Under the pieces are notes generated by a model. The model did no database searches and was not told the origin of the DNA. It saw nothing but the letters and a program-made list of their open reading frames with translations. The position numbers were made by a program, and so were the translations under genes. A stretch of 64,000 nucleotides of DNA, taken from NCBI GenBank assembly GCA_947476695.1, contig CANJRD010000007.1, positions 1-64,000 of the forward strand, read 5' to 3'. This stretch comes from Rhodospirillaceae bacterium. GTDB lineage: Bacteria > Pseudomonadota > Alphaproteobacteria > Rhodospirillales > Rhodospirillaceae. Every line of letters begins with the position of its first letter. The stretch's first letter is position 1. Shown here one piece after another: positions 1 through 8,668 of this stretch.

Positions 1-1
1 C

Positions 2-592
2 GCCGATGAGACGGTGGACGGCGAACTCTGCGCCGCCGACTTGCTGGGTCAGGCCGAACACGGCCCGAACTCGCCGGCGGTGCTGCTGACGAACTCCGAG
101 AAGCTCGCCAAGGAAACGATGGCGGAAGTCGAGCGTCAGCTGAAGATCCTGCCCACGGGCGAGATCGCGCGCAAAGCCTGGGAAGACTACGGCCAGGTGA
201 TCCTCGCGGACTCTTACGAAGAGATGGTCAAGATCGCCGACGACCTCGCCTCTGAGCATGTGCAGGTGATGACCAAGGACCCGAACTACTTCCTGACGAA
301 CATGACCAACTTCGGCGCCCTGTTCCTCGGGCCGGAAACGAACGTCTCTTACGGCGACAAGGTCATCGGCACCAATCACACGCTGCCGACCAAGAAGGCC
401 GCGCGTTACACCGGCGGTCTGTGGGTCGGCAAGTTCCTCAAGACCTGCACCTATCAGCGCGTGCTGACGCCTGCCGCGTCCAAGATGATCGGTGAATACT
501 GCTCGCGCCTCTGCGCCATCGAAGGCTTCGCCGGCCACAAGGAACAGGCCGACATCCGCGTCCGCCGCTACAGCAAGCAGGCCGCGGAGTAA
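2..592 (+). CDS. histidinol dehydrogenase-family protein, 5' end outside window
   Basis: Only the C-terminal ~196 residues are present; the frame is open from base 2, so the gene begins upstream of the window. The first residues (ADETVD, then [12 protein letters not shown]) are the conserved metal- and substrate-site block of the HisD family, and GTNHTLPT followed by [15 protein letters not shown] is the family's C-terminal signature. HisD-fold enzymes oxidise alcohols to acids with NAD in two steps. The gene sits 5 bases before a hydroxyacyl-CoA dehydrogenase-like gene and upstream of an SDR, and no other his gene is near. This suggests a catabolic relative (for example the sulfopropanediol 3-dehydrogenase group) rather than histidine biosynthesis; the substrate is not determined here. 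Confidence 0.85.
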   Translation, partial: ADETVDGELCAADLLGQAEHGPNSPAVLLTNSEKLAKETMAEVERQLKILPTGEIARKAWEDYGQVILADSYEEMVKIADDLASEHVQVMTKDPNYFLTNMTNFGALFLGPETNVSYGDKVIGTNHTLPTKKAARYTGGLWVGKFLKTCTYQRVLTPAASKMIGEYCSRLCAIEGFAGHKEQADIRVRRYSKQAAE

Positions 593-597
593 GCGCG

Positions 598-1542
598 ATG
601 GCCAAGGATACGATTGCCGTCGTCGGTGCCGGGCTTGTCGGCGCCGGCTGGGCGATTGTGTTCGCGCGGGCCGGTCATCCTGTCCGCATCTTCGATGCCG
701 AGCCCAGCGTGCGCGCGAAGGTGCTGGATGGAATCCGCGCCAACGCGAACGACCTCAAGCACTTCGACCTCATCGACGATGTCGAGGCGCTGATGGCGCG
801 CATCACCGTGCACGACGATCTCGGCGCGGCGGTGAAGGGTGTGGCCTACGTTCAAGAATCGGTATTCGAATCCATTCCGGTGAAGACGCCGGTCTATGCG
901 GCACTCGATACGCTCGTTCCCGATAATGTGCCCATCGGCAGTTCGTCGTCGGGCATTCCGGCCTCGCAGTTCACCGAGCACTGCAAGACGCGCGCGCGCA
1001 TGTTGATCTCCCATCCGGTGAATCCGCCCTACCTCGTGCCGCTGGTCGAACTCGTCCCCGCGCCATGGACGTCACCGGACGTCGTCGATCAAGTGCACGC
1101 GCTGATGACGGCGGTCGACCAGAAGCCTATCCGCGTCAATCACGAGGTCGAGGGCTTCATCCTCAACCGCCTACAAGGCGCGTTGCTGATGGAAGCCTGG
1201 GCGCTGGCGCGCGAAGGTGCGGCTTCGGTCGCCGATATCGACAAGACCGTGTCCGAAGGACTGGGCCTGCGCTGGGCCTTCATGGGCCCGTTCGAGACTA
1301 TCGATCTCAACGCGCCCAAGGGCGTGGCCGATTACGCCGCGCGGCTGGGCAAGCTGTTCCACGGCATCGCGGCCTCGCGCAATAATCCAGAACCCTGGGA
1401 AGCGCCGCTGGTGAGCGAGGTCGAGAAAGAACGCCGCGTCGATCTCGCCGCGGATAAGATCGATGAACGCCGCGCCTGGCGCGACCGCCGCCTCATGGCG
1501 CTCGCGGTCCACAAGGCGAAGGCCGTGAAGCAGTTCGGGTGA
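598..1542 (+). CDS. 3-hydroxyacyl-CoA dehydrogenase / lambda-crystallin-like oxidoreductase
   Basis: 314 residues, the usual length of the single-polypeptide lambda-crystallin / L-gulonate or carnitine dehydrogenase branch of the 3-hydroxyacyl-CoA dehydrogenase family. The N-terminus carries the NAD-binding Rossmann motif (VVGAGLVGAGWA, residues ~8-19). SSSSGIPAS and SHPVNPPYLVPLVEL (about residues 104-152) contain the catalytic serine and histidine regions, and the C-terminal helical domain (EGFILNRLQ onward) follows. It starts 5 bases after the HisD-like stop and is 7 bases from the SDR gene, so the three are almost certainly co-transcribed. Oxidation of a 3-hydroxy acid or sugar acid is likely; the substrate is inferred only from family membership. 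Confidence 0.88.
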   Translation: MAKDTIAVVGAGLVGAGWAIVFARAGHPVRIFDAEPSVRAKVLDGIRANANDLKHFDLIDDVEALMARITVHDDLGAAVKGVAYVQESVFESIPVKTPVYAALDTLVPDNVPIGSSSSGIPASQFTEHCKTRARMLISHPVNPPYLVPLVELVPAPWTSPDVVDQVHALMTAVDQKPIRVNHEVEGFILNRLQGALLMEAWALAREGAASVADIDKTVSEGLGLRWAFMGPFETIDLNAPKGVADYAARLGKLFHGIAASRNNPEPWEAPLVSEVEKERRVDLAADKIDERRAWRDRRLMALAVHKAKAVKQFG

Positions 1543-1549
1543 GGATGCG

Positions 1550-2296
1550 ATGAGCGGGGGATTGTTCGACCTTAAGGGCAAGCGCGTCCTGATCACCGGC
1601 GGCTCGCGCGGGATCGGGCTGGCCTGCGCCCAGGCGATGTACGAGCACGGCGCTGACGTCACCATCACCGGTCGCGGCGAACGCGACCTCGAGCAAGCCA
1701 TGGCTGTGATCGGGCCCGGCGCCGCCGCGGTGGTCTGCGATGCGACCGACCTCAAGAGCTTGAAGGCGCTGGTCGAGCGCGAGGCCCCCTTTCATGTGCT
1801 GGTCAACAACGCCGGTACCAACAGGCCGCAGCCCGTCGTTGACGTGACGGAGGAGAACTACGATTTCGTCATGAGCGTCAATGTGCGCGCGCTGTTCTTC
1901 GCGTCGCAGTACGTCGTGCGCAAGATGAAGGCCGCCGGTATCCAGGGCAGCATCATCAATATGTCCTCCCAGATGGGACACATCGGTTCGCCGAACCGCT
2001 CGGTCTACGTTGCGACCAAGCATGCGGTCGAGGGCCTGACCAAAGCGATGGCCATCGAACTCGCGCCGGATCGCATCCGGGTGAATACGGTAGCGCCCAC
2101 CTTCATCGAAACGTCGCTGACCAAGCCGATGCTGGAGAACAAGGATTTCGCCGGCTTCGTGGAAAAGAGCATTCCCCTGGGCTTCATCGGCGAACCGCGC
2201 GACGTCGCTGGCGCCGTCGTTTACCTCGCCAGCGAAGCGTCGCGGCTGGTCACCGGGTCATGCGTGAAAGTCGACGGCGGCTGGACGGCGCAGTAA
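1550..2296 (+). CDS. SDR family NAD(P)-dependent oxidoreductase
   Basis: 248 residues, typical of classical short-chain dehydrogenases. The cofactor motif TGGSRGIG is at residues 16-23, NNAG near 86, a serine in NMSSQMG near 139, and the YVATK catalytic pair (YxxxK) near 153-157. The C-terminus DGGW is the usual family ending. It is the last gene of a tight three-gene operon with a HisD-like and a hydroxyacyl-CoA dehydrogenase-like gene. Together they look like successive oxidations of a polyol, sugar acid or sulfonate. The exact substrate cannot be told from sequence. Confidence 0.9.
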   Translation: MSGGLFDLKGKRVLITGGSRGIGLACAQAMYEHGADVTITGRGERDLEQAMAVIGPGAAAVVCDATDLKSLKALVEREAPFHVLVNNAGTNRPQPVVDVTEENYDFVMSVNVRALFFASQYVVRKMKAAGIQGSIINMSSQMGHIGSPNRSVYVATKHAVEGLTKAMAIELAPDRIRVNTVAPTFIETSLTKPMLENKDFAGFVEKSIPLGFIGEPRDVAGAVVYLASEASRLVTGSCVKVDGGWTAQ

Positions 2297-2298
2297 TT

Positions 2299-2341
2299 GC
2301 TCGCGCCCGGAAATCGACGCCGTGCGTCGATTTCAGCGAGC
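2299..2341. terminator. hairpin between convergent genes
   Basis: A perfect 10-bp stem (AAATCGACGC, 2311-2320, with its complement 2324-2333) closes on a 3-base loop. It is flanked by a second 6-bp pair (GCTCGC 2299-2304 with GCGAGC 2336-2341). It lies just after the SDR stop and before the stop of the opposing yqgE-like gene, so it can end transcription from both sides. There is no long T run, so the call is structural only. Confidence 0.5.
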
Positions 2342-2381
2342 GATTCCCCCGGAGGGACGTCGGCAATATCAAAGAGATCGC

Positions 2382-2966
2382 CTAAGCGTGACCCGCGCTC
2401 GCGGACAGCATCGCGGGGTTGATGCCCAGCTTGCCCAGCGCGCGCGACCACTTGGTGCCGAGGTCTTCGGAAAACAGCAGGTCCGCGTCCGCCGGCACGC
2501 TGAGCCAGGCGTTGCGCTTGATTTCCTCGTCCAGCTGACCTTCGCCCCAGCCCGCGTAGCCCAGCGCCATCAGGCTGCGGGTCGGGCCCTCGCCCGAGGC
2601 AATGGCGCGCAGGATATCTGTGGTGGCCGAGAGCGCGATATTGTCGGTAACAATCAGCGTGCCGTCGCGCTTGTAATCGGCGCTGTGCAGCACGAAACCG
2701 CGCGACGTCTCGACCGGCCCGCCGCGATGGACGCGGATCTCGTCGCAACCTTGCGCGGGCTTGATGTCGAGCTGGGAAAGAATCTCGCTGAAGGCGAGGT
2801 CCTCGATCGGGCGATTGACGATCAGGCCCATGGCGCCGTCGGCCGCGTGGTGACACATGTAGGTCACCGTGCTTTCGAATCGCGGATCGCCCATGCCCGG
2901 CATCGACACCAGGAACTGGCCGACCAGATACGTAGACGAGATGATGCGACCCGAAGTGCTACCCAT
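2382..2966 (-). CDS. YqgE/AlgH family protein
   Basis: 194 residues if started at the ATG ending at 2966, which has AAGGA eight bases upstream; an ATG six codons earlier is possible. Recognisable UPF0301 features are LVGQFLVSMPGM near the N-terminus, HHAADGAMGLIVNRP, GGPVET, and the C-terminal block with GWGEGQLDEEI. These proteins are small cytosolic proteins of unclear function; the name AlgH reflects an old link to alginate regulation in Pseudomonas. It is transcribed alone, convergent with the SDR operon and divergent from the peroxiredoxin gene. Confidence 0.9.
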   Translation of the reverse strand: MGSTSGRIISSTYLVGQFLVSMPGMGDPRFESTVTYMCHHAADGAMGLIVNRPIEDLAFSEILSQLDIKPAQGCDEIRVHRGGPVETSRGFVLHSADYKRDGTLIVTDNIALSATTDILRAIASGEGPTRSLMALGYAGWGEGQLDEEIKRNAWLSVPADADLLFSEDLGTKWSRALGKLGINPAMLSASAGHA

Positions 2967-3054
2967 GGTAAGTATCCTTAGCATAAAAACCTAACGTAGC
3001 GGACTGCAAAGACACACTCAGTCGTAAGGTGGCAAGGCGCCGCCGCGAGGAAAA

Positions 3055-3537
3055 ATGGCCCTTCGTCTTGGCGATCCGGTTCCGGACGTTTGCGTCCAAA
3101 CCCTTGACCACAACGGCATAGCGACAGTTTCGGTCGCTGCGCTTTGTCACGAAAGTCGCCTGGTGCTTTTCGCGGTGCCGGGGGCTTTCACGCCGGCCTG
3201 TTCCGCGCGGCATCTGCCGGGTTTTGTGGAGCTTGCGGCGGCGTTCAAGGCCAAGGGCGTCGCGACGCTGGCTTGCACCGCGGTGAACGATGCCTTCGTG
3301 ATGGAGGCCTGGGGCCGCGTCAACAATGCCAACGCGACGGTTCGCATGTTGGCGGACGGCAATGGCGACTTCGCGCGCGCGATGGAGCTATTGCAGGATG
3401 CGCGGCCGTTCGGCCGGGGCTGGCGCTCGCAGCGCTATGCCATGATCGCCGATGGCGGACGCATCACGCATCTGTTCGTGGACGAGCCCGGCGCGTTCGA
3501 GGTGTCCGCCGCGCCGCATGTGCTCGCGCATCTTTAG
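3055..3537 (+). CDS. peroxiredoxin (Prx5/type II family)
   Basis: 160 residues. The motif PGAFTPAC near residues 42-49 holds the peroxidatic cysteine, followed by SARHLPGF, diagnostic of the Prx5-type group that reduces hydrogen and alkyl peroxides with thioredoxin or glutaredoxin. VNDAFVMEAW is also a Prx5 hallmark. An AGGA-type ribosome binding site lies five bases before the ATG. It is convergent with rnhA with only 12 bases between stops. A peroxiredoxin next to the rnhA-thrB-ispH group is a common alphaproteobacterial arrangement. Probably cytosolic; no signal peptide is visible. Confidence 0.9.
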   Translation: MALRLGDPVPDVCVQTLDHNGIATVSVAALCHESRLVLFAVPGAFTPACSARHLPGFVELAAAFKAKGVATLACTAVNDAFVMEAWGRVNNANATVRMLADGNGDFARAMELLQDARPFGRGWRSQRYAMIADGGRITHLFVDEPGAFEVSAAPHVLAHL

Positions 3538-3549
3538 TGGGGATTATTT

Positions 3550-4014
3550 TTAGGTACGGTTGGCCTTGAACTTCAGCGCTTCGGCGCGGGCCAGTTCGTC
3601 GACGCGTTCGTTTTCCGCGTGCCCCGCGTGCCCCTTCACCCAGTGCCACGTCACTTTGTGTATGCGTTGGGCTTCGTCCAGCATCTGCCACAGGTCGACG
3701 TTCTTCACCGGCTTCTTGTCGGCGGTCTTCCAGCCGTTGCGCTTCCAGCCGTGGATCCAGCCGCTGATCCCCTGCTGCACATACTTGCTGTCGGTGGTGA
3801 CGGCGACTTTGCACGTACGTGTGATCGATTGCAGCGCCGCGATCACCGCCATCAGTTCCATGCGGTTGTTCGTGGTCATCGCCTCGCCGCCGGCGATTTC
3901 CTTCTCGTGACCGCGGAAACGCAACAGCGCGCCCCAGCCGCCGGGGCCGGGATTGCCGAGGCAGGCGCCGTCGGCGAAGACCTCGACGACCGTGTCGTCC
4001 GTATCTTCGCTCAT
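3550..4014 (-). CDS. rnhA: ribonuclease HI
   Basis: 154 residues, standard for RNase HI. All four catalytic acidic residues are visible: Asp in [11 protein letters not shown], Glu in NNRMELMAV, Asp in VTTDSKYV and Asp near the C-terminus in NERVDELAR. The enzyme cuts the RNA strand of RNA-DNA hybrids, clearing R-loops and primers. Its ATG overlaps the stop of thrB by four bases, so it is translated as the last gene of the ispH-thrB-rnhA operon. Confidence 0.96.
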   Translation of the reverse strand: MSEDTDDTVVEVFADGACLGNPGPGGWGALLRFRGHEKEIAGGEAMTTNNRMELMAVIAALQSITRTCKVAVTTDSKYVQQGISGWIHGWKRNGWKTADKKPVKNVDLWQMLDEAQRIHKVTWHWVKGHAGHAENERVDELARAEALKFKANRT

Positions 4015-4991
4015 GACAGGCCGTAGGCGGCGATGCTGTTCACCCCGCGATGGAAGGCCAGCTTGCGCAGATACTCGCGCGGGTCTTTGGGTTTCACCAT
4101 CGCGCCGGGCGGCGTGTTGACCCAGTCGTACAGCCGCGTCAGCAGGAAGCGCATGGCCGCGCCGCGCGCCAGCAGCGGCAGCGCCGCTTTCTCTGCTGGT
4201 TCCAGCGGACGCACGCTTTCATAGCTGGCCAGCAGGCGATGCGCCTTGGTGGCGTTGAAATCGCCATCGGGCTCAAAGCACCAGGCGTTCATGCAGATCG
4301 CCAGGTCGTAGGCCAGGAAATCGGTGCAGGCGAAATAGAAGTCGATCAGGCCCGAGCACGCGTTGTTCAGGAAGAACACGTTGTCGGGGAACAGGTCGGC
4401 GTGAACGATGCCGGCCGGCAATGCCGCCTGCGGCGTCAGCTGCGGCCAGGCGCCTTCGAGGAAATCGAGCTCGCGGGCGAGACTTGCGTGTAGGCCCGTC
4501 TCGACGTTCTCCGCCGCGTCCTTGGCGATGCGGCCATAGAGATCGCGCCATCCTGCGACAGAGAGGGAGTTGTCGCGGCGCATGTCACAGCTCATGCCGG
4601 CGAGATGCATCTGCGCCTGCGCCTTGCCGAGTTCGCCGCAGTGCCAGGGCGCGATTTTGCGCGGCCACATGCCTTGCAGGAACGACACGATGGCGGCGGG
4701 CTTACCGCACAGCGTTTTCAGCGCCTGGCCGTCCTTATCAGTCAGCGGCACAGGGCAGCGCACGCCGGAACGGGCGAGATGTTCCATCAGGCCGACGAAG
4801 AACGGCAGGTCGGCCGGATTCACGCGGCGCTCGTACAGCGTCAGGATGAACGGGCCTTGGGTGGTCTGCAGAAGGAAGTTGGAATTCTCCACGCCTTCGG
4901 CGATGCCCTTGCAACCGACAATGCTGCCGATGGCGTAGGTGGCGACAAAGCTCGCGAGTTCGTCGTCTGAAATTTCGGTGTAGACCGCCAT
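4011..4991 (-). CDS. thrB: homoserine kinase (aminoglycoside-phosphotransferase fold)
   Basis: 326 residues. It begins [15 protein letters not shown] and carries the phosphotransferase active-site signature [11 protein letters not shown] (near residue 195) followed by [16 protein letters not shown], where the metal-binding Asp sits. This is the type II homoserine kinase of alphaproteobacteria, unrelated in fold to the GHMP enzyme of E. coli. It phosphorylates homoserine on the way to threonine. It lies 17 bases downstream of ispH and overlaps rnhA by four bases. Confidence 0.94.
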   Translation of the reverse strand: MAVYTEISDDELASFVATYAIGSIVGCKGIAEGVENSNFLLQTTQGPFILTLYERRVNPADLPFFVGLMEHLARSGVRCPVPLTDKDGQALKTLCGKPAAIVSFLQGMWPRKIAPWHCGELGKAQAQMHLAGMSCDMRRDNSLSVAGWRDLYGRIAKDAAENVETGLHASLARELDFLEGAWPQLTPQAALPAGIVHADLFPDNVFFLNNACSGLIDFYFACTDFLAYDLAICMNAWCFEPDGDFNATKAHRLLASYESVRPLEPAEKAALPLLARGAAMRFLLTRLYDWVNTPPGAMVKPKDPREYLRKLAFHRGVNSIAAYGLS

Positions 4992-5008
4992 GTCTCGCCA
5001 GATCGCCG

Positions 5009-5950
5009 CTATACGGTGAGAAGACGCGGTAAGCCGAAGCTCATGTTCTCCGGCATGGCGGACGTTTCCTCAACGGTCACATCATAGCGCGTTTGCGCCG
5101 CCGCGATCACCTCGCGCACCAGCACGTCGGGCGTCGATGCGCCGGCGGTCAAACCCAGGGTCCCGGCGGGGATGCTGTCCCAGTCGATCGCGTCGGCGGA
5201 CTCTATCAACGTGGCCTGGGTGCAGCCCAGCTTCTGCGCCACTTCCACCAAGCGATTGGCATTGGACGATGTCGGCGCGCCGACGACCAGGAAACTGTCG
5301 CACTGCGGCGCGATCTCTTTCACCGCGGCTTGGCGATTGGTCGTGGCGTAGCAGATGTCCTCGCGGCGCGGCCCGACGATGGTCGGGAAGCGGCGGCGCA
5401 ACACCTCGATGATGTCGGCGGTTTCGTCGACGGACAGGGTTGTCTGCGTGACATAGGCGAGGTTATCGGGATCGGCCGGTGCCAGCGTCTCAGCTTGCGC
5501 GACGGTTTCGACCAGGACCATGCGTCCGTCGGGCACCTGGCCCATGGTGCCGATCACCTCGGGGTGGTTGGCATGGCCGATCAGGATGATCTGCCGGCCG
5601 GCGCGGTCATGCCGCTCGGCCTCGGCGTGAACCTTGCTGACCAGCGGGCAGGTGGCGTCGAGATAGATCATCTCCCGTGCGACCGCCGCGGCGGGTACCG
5701 ATTTCGGCACGCCATGGGCGGAAAACACCACGGGGCGCCCTTCCGGCATTTCATCCAGTTCGTCGACGAAGACCGCGCCTTGCGCCTTCAGGGTCTCCAC
5801 AACGTGGCGGTTGTGGACGATCTCATGGCGCACGTAGACGGGCGCGCCGAACTTGGCCAAGGACCGCTCGACCACGGCGATGGCTCGTTCCACGCCGGCA
5901 CAGAAGCCCCGGGGGGCCGCCAGCAAAATCCGCAACCGAGGTTTTGTCAT
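5009..5950 (-). CDS. ispH: 4-hydroxy-3-methylbut-2-enyl diphosphate reductase
   Basis: 313 residues from the ATG ending at 5950 ([10 protein letters not shown]); the reading frame is open further upstream, but that extension has no family similarity. The three iron-sulfur cysteines are visible in [19 protein letters not shown] and CDSFLVVG. The last precedes [11 protein letters not shown], a conserved block. The enzyme performs the last step of the non-mevalonate isoprenoid pathway, yielding IPP and DMAPP. It is the first gene of the ispH-thrB-rnhA operon. Its promoter should lie in the 120 bases before the CDGSH-like remnant on the opposite strand. Confidence 0.96.
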   Translation of the reverse strand: MTKPRLRILLAAPRGFCAGVERAIAVVERSLAKFGAPVYVRHEIVHNRHVVETLKAQGAVFVDELDEMPEGRPVVFSAHGVPKSVPAAAVAREMIYLDATCPLVSKVHAEAERHDRAGRQIILIGHANHPEVIGTMGQVPDGRMVLVETVAQAETLAPADPDNLAYVTQTTLSVDETADIIEVLRRRFPTIVGPRREDICYATTNRQAAVKEIAPQCDSFLVVGAPTSSNANRLVEVAQKLGCTQATLIESADAIDWDSIPAGTLGLTAGASTPDVLVREVIAAAQTRYDVTVEETSAMPENMSFGLPRLLTV

Positions 5951-6070
5951 CAGCGCAACCAGGGCCGGGGGAGAGGATGGCCCACTTCCGTCTAGAGTCT
6001 TGCACAGCCAGCCTATAAACTGCCGGTCTTGCGCCAGAAACGCGGCGCATCGATAGCAAATCCCCGGGGC

Positions 6071-6178
6071 ATGCGAAAGCGAAGCGTCAAAGGCCCCTAT
6101 GGGGTCGACGCCGAGGCGGGCAGGACCTATTACTGGGGCGCCTGCGATGGCCAAGGTGCCCAAAGCTCGGATACGTAA
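6071..6178 (+). pseudogene. possible remnant of a CDGSH iron-sulfur protein gene
   Basis: A 35-codon frame starting at ATG 6071 reads [16 protein letters not shown] then GACDGQGAQ. The first half matches the start of small CDGSH-domain proteins (GPY, a short strand, G-K/R-TY-W). The cysteine cluster that should follow (C-x-C, then C-D-G-S-H) is collapsed: one Cys-Asp-Gly is left and the histidine is missing. This fits an internal deletion followed by decay. There is no good ribosome binding site. It lies just upstream of a lipoprotein gene. It could be chance similarity, since the region is short. Confidence 0.3.
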
Positions 6179-6186
6179 GGCTTGTG

Positions 6187-6744
6187 ATGAAGTTTTTCTC
6201 TCTTTTCGGCACCGCGGCATTCGCCGCCGTTGGGGTCCTGGCGCTTGCCGCCTGCAGTAACAAGCCCGTGCCCCCGTGTCCCCAGGTCCGCGTCGACAGC
6301 AACACCGCAAGCGTCGTGAACTTCGCGAAGAACGAACGCGATCTGACGCAGGTGACCTACGCGGTCGGCCTGCTCGGATACGACGGCCAATGCAAATTCA
6401 CCAAGACCGGCGTCGAAGTGTCGATGGATCTGACCTTCGATGTGTTCGGCGGACCGGCGGTGAAGGGCGGCAAGCTCGAAGTGCCCTACTTCGTCGCCAT
6501 CCCGCAGTTCTATCCGAAGGACTACGGCAAGCGGGTCTTCACAGCCAGCGTCAACCTGCCCAAGGCGGGCCAGCACACGCGCTTCGAGCAGAACAACGTG
6601 AAGCTGTTCATCCCGCTGAAGAAGGACGAGCCCGGCGCGGCTTATGACGTGTATGTCGGCTTGCAGATGTCCGAAGCGGACGCCGAGTACAATCGCGCGC
6701 GCCGTCAGGCCGAATCCGAGAACGTCCCTCAGGCGCGCAAATAA
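6187..6744 (+). CDS. putative lipoprotein of unknown function
   Basis: 185 residues from ATG 6187, which has a TAAGG sequence six bases upstream; a GTG at 6184 is the alternative. The N-terminus is a lipoprotein signal peptide: MKFFSL, a hydrophobic stretch, then the lipobox LAAC near residue 24. The mature part is rich in Lys and aromatic residues ([30 protein letters not shown]) and looks like a beta-sandwich. The tail is charged. No family is recognised with certainty. A strong terminator overlaps its stop, so it is monocistronic and separate from the gcv operon that follows. Confidence 0.8.
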   Translation: MKFFSLFGTAAFAAVGVLALAACSNKPVPPCPQVRVDSNTASVVNFAKNERDLTQVTYAVGLLGYDGQCKFTKTGVEVSMDLTFDVFGGPAVKGGKLEVPYFVAIPQFYPKDYGKRVFTASVNLPKAGQHTRFEQNNVKLFIPLKKDEPGAAYDVYVGLQMSEADAEYNRARRQAESENVPQARK

Positions 6745-6761
6745 AGCCCCAGCGGGCTTTT
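6743..6761 (+). terminator. rho-independent terminator of the lipoprotein gene
   Basis: AAAGCCC (6743-6749), loop CAGC, GGGCTTT (6754-6760) followed by T. The stem begins inside the stop codon. It insulates the lipoprotein gene from the riboswitch leader downstream. Confidence 0.7.
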
Positions 6762-6894
6762 GCATCTGCCTGTGAGCATCGCAAAACGAACTGTGGATAA
6801 GTCGCGGTTTGTGACCGGCGCGCATTGACCGGTCCTGCGACTCACGCCACAGTCCGGCCACCTGATATCCCCGTGGAAGAGACCAGTCCCACCA

Positions 6895-7083
6895 CATCTT
6901 GCGGTGAAGGATCGGCGCCGAAGGAGCAACCGCCCTCGGAAACTCTCAGGCACACGGACCGCGGGGAGTTGGTACTCTGGAAACGAGATGGGCATCGCAA
7001 CAGTCCTGTCTCACCGAAGAAGTAAGCCGGATCGCCAGTCCAAGGCGTCGGTGAATCTTTCAGGTCTTTCCGACAGAGGAGGG
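6895..7083 (+). promoter_or_regulatory. tandem glycine riboswitch upstream of gcvT
   Basis: Two consecutive copies of the gcvT-type aptamer are visible. Aptamer I (about 6895-6990) has the conserved core GCCGAAGGAGCAA, AAACTCTCAGGCA and ACTCTGGA, closed by CATCT (6895-6899) with AGATG (6986-6990). Aptamer II (about 7001-7083) has CACCGAAGAAGTAAGCC, GTGAATCTTTCAGGT and CCGACAGAGG, closed by CCTGTC with a GACAG-AGG strand. Glycine riboswitches of this kind usually switch on glycine cleavage genes when glycine is high. The expression platform is probably the 60 bases before gcvT, which hold a 6-bp hairpin (7096-7110) and the ribosome binding site. Confidence 0.92.
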
Positions 7084-7144
7084 CGCCCCCAGATTCGGAC
7101 TCTGAGTCCGGCCGGGGAGTCGCAGACCTTGTCGGAGACGCCGT

Positions 7145-8263
7145 TTGGACGATCATTCAACTGAGCCCCTGAAGTCGACGCCGCTTGAGGCGTTGCACGT
7201 CGCGCGCGGCGGCAAGATGGTCGGCTTCGCCGGCTACAACATGCCGGTGAACTATCCGCTCGGCGTGCTGAGGGAACACCTGCACACGCGCAATGCCGCG
7301 GGTTTGTTCGACGTCTCGCATATGGGCCAGGCCGAACTTACCGGCGCCCACGTCGCGCTGGCGATGGAAACGCTGATCCCCGGCGACATCGTCGGACTCG
7401 CGGCGGGCCACATCCGTTATTCCGTTCTGACGAATGCCGACGGCGGCATCATCGACGATCTGATGATCACGAAAGTCTCCGACGACAAGCTGTACCTGGT
7501 CGTCAACGCCGCCTGCAAAGACCGCGACTTCGCCCACATCGCGTCGCGCCTCGCCGGCCGCGCGACGCTGACGCGTCACGACGATCTGGCGCTTCTGGCC
7601 CTGCAAGGCCCGAAGGCGGCGCAGGTCATGGCGCGCCTTGTGCCGGCGGCGGCCAACATGAGTTTCATGACGAGCTTGGTGGATCGCATCGGCGACGTGC
7701 CGACGCGGTTGTCGCGCTCCGGCTATACCGGCGAAGACGGCTGGGAAATCTCGATCCCCAATCACGCGGTTGTCGAAATAGCCGAGAAACTGCTCGGCCA
7801 GCCGGAAGTGCAGCCCATCGGTCTGGGCGCGCGTGACTCGCTGCGTCTCGAAGCGGGGCTGTGCCTGTATGGCAGCGACATCGATACCGCGACCACGCCG
7901 ATCGAAGGCAGCCTCGCCTGGGTGATAGGCAAGCGCCGCCGCGAAGAAGGCGGCTTCCCGGGCGCGGACAAAATTCTCGATCAGCTCAAGAACGGCGCGC
8001 CGCGCCGCCGTGTCGGCATCAAGCCGCTGGGCCGTGCGCCCGCGCGCGCTCACACCGAAGTGCAAAGCGCCGAGGGCAAGCGCATCGGCGAGATCACATC
8101 CGGCGGTTTCGGTCCCAGCTACAACGGGCCGGTGGCCATGGGTTACGTCGAGACCGCTTACGCCAAGCCCGGCACGCCGCTGCATCTGATCGTGCGCGGC
8201 CAGGCGCAGCCGGCCGAAGTTTGCACGTTGCCGTTCACCCCACACCGCTATTTCAAGCCTTAA
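7145..8263 (+). CDS. gcvT: glycine cleavage system aminomethyltransferase (T protein)
   Basis: 372 residues. The N-terminus LKSTPLEALHV, then GGKMVGFAGYNMPVNYPLGV, and FDVSHMGQ are hallmarks of GcvT; GYTGEDGWEISI and RDSLRLEAGLCLYG mark the folate-binding region. The start is a TTG at 7145 with GGAG eight bases before it; no in-frame ATG keeps the conserved N-terminus. T protein transfers the methylene group of the lipoyl-bound intermediate to tetrahydrofolate, releasing ammonia. First gene of gcvT-gcvH-gcvPA-gcvPB, under the tandem riboswitch. Confidence 0.96.
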   Translation: MDDHSTEPLKSTPLEALHVARGGKMVGFAGYNMPVNYPLGVLREHLHTRNAAGLFDVSHMGQAELTGAHVALAMETLIPGDIVGLAAGHIRYSVLTNADGGIIDDLMITKVSDDKLYLVVNAACKDRDFAHIASRLAGRATLTRHDDLALLALQGPKAAQVMARLVPAAANMSFMTSLVDRIGDVPTRLSRSGYTGEDGWEISIPNHAVVEIAEKLLGQPEVQPIGLGARDSLRLEAGLCLYGSDIDTATTPIEGSLAWVIGKRRREEGGFPGADKILDQLKNGAPRRRVGIKPLGRAPARAHTEVQSAEGKRIGEITSGGFGPSYNGPVAMGYVETAYAKPGTPLHLIVRGQAQPAEVCTLPFTPHRYFKP

Positions 8264-8275
8264 GGAGAGCCGTCA

Positions 8276-8653
8276 ATGACTGAGGTCCGTTACACGAAAG
8301 AGCACGAGTGGGTGCGCATTGACGGCACGACCGCGACTGTCGGCATCACCGATTTCGCGCAAGGTGCGCTCGGCGACATCGTGTTTGTCGAAGTGCCGTC
8401 AGCCGGCAAGGATCTGAAGGCCGGCGGCGAAGCCGCGGTGGTGGAATCCGTGAAGGCCGCCAGCGAAGTCTACGCGCCATTGTCCGGCAAAGTGCTCGAA
8501 GGCAACGCCGCCCTGCCGGATGCGCCGGAGACGGTGAACAAGGACCCGCAAGGCGCCGGCTGGTTCTTCAAGATGCAGCTCTCCAATCCGGGCGAATTGT
8601 CGGCCCTGATGGATGAGACCGCTTACAAGGCCTACGTCGCCGAGCTCGGCTAA
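8276..8653 (+). CDS. gcvH: glycine cleavage system H protein
   Basis: 125 residues. The lipoylation site is Lys60 in [17 protein letters not shown]; the N-terminal [11 protein letters not shown] and the C-terminal [13 protein letters not shown] are also typical. H protein shuttles the aminomethyl group between the P, T and L proteins on its lipoyl arm. A clean AAGGAG sits before its ATG, 12 bases after gcvT. No lpd (L protein) gene is in the window, as expected since it is shared with other complexes. Confidence 0.97.
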   Translation: MTEVRYTKEHEWVRIDGTTATVGITDFAQGALGDIVFVEVPSAGKDLKAGGEAAVVESVKAASEVYAPLSGKVLEGNAALPDAPETVNKDPQGAGWFFKMQLSNPGELSALMDETAYKAYVAELG

Positions 8654-8668
8654 CAGGAGCAACCGCCC

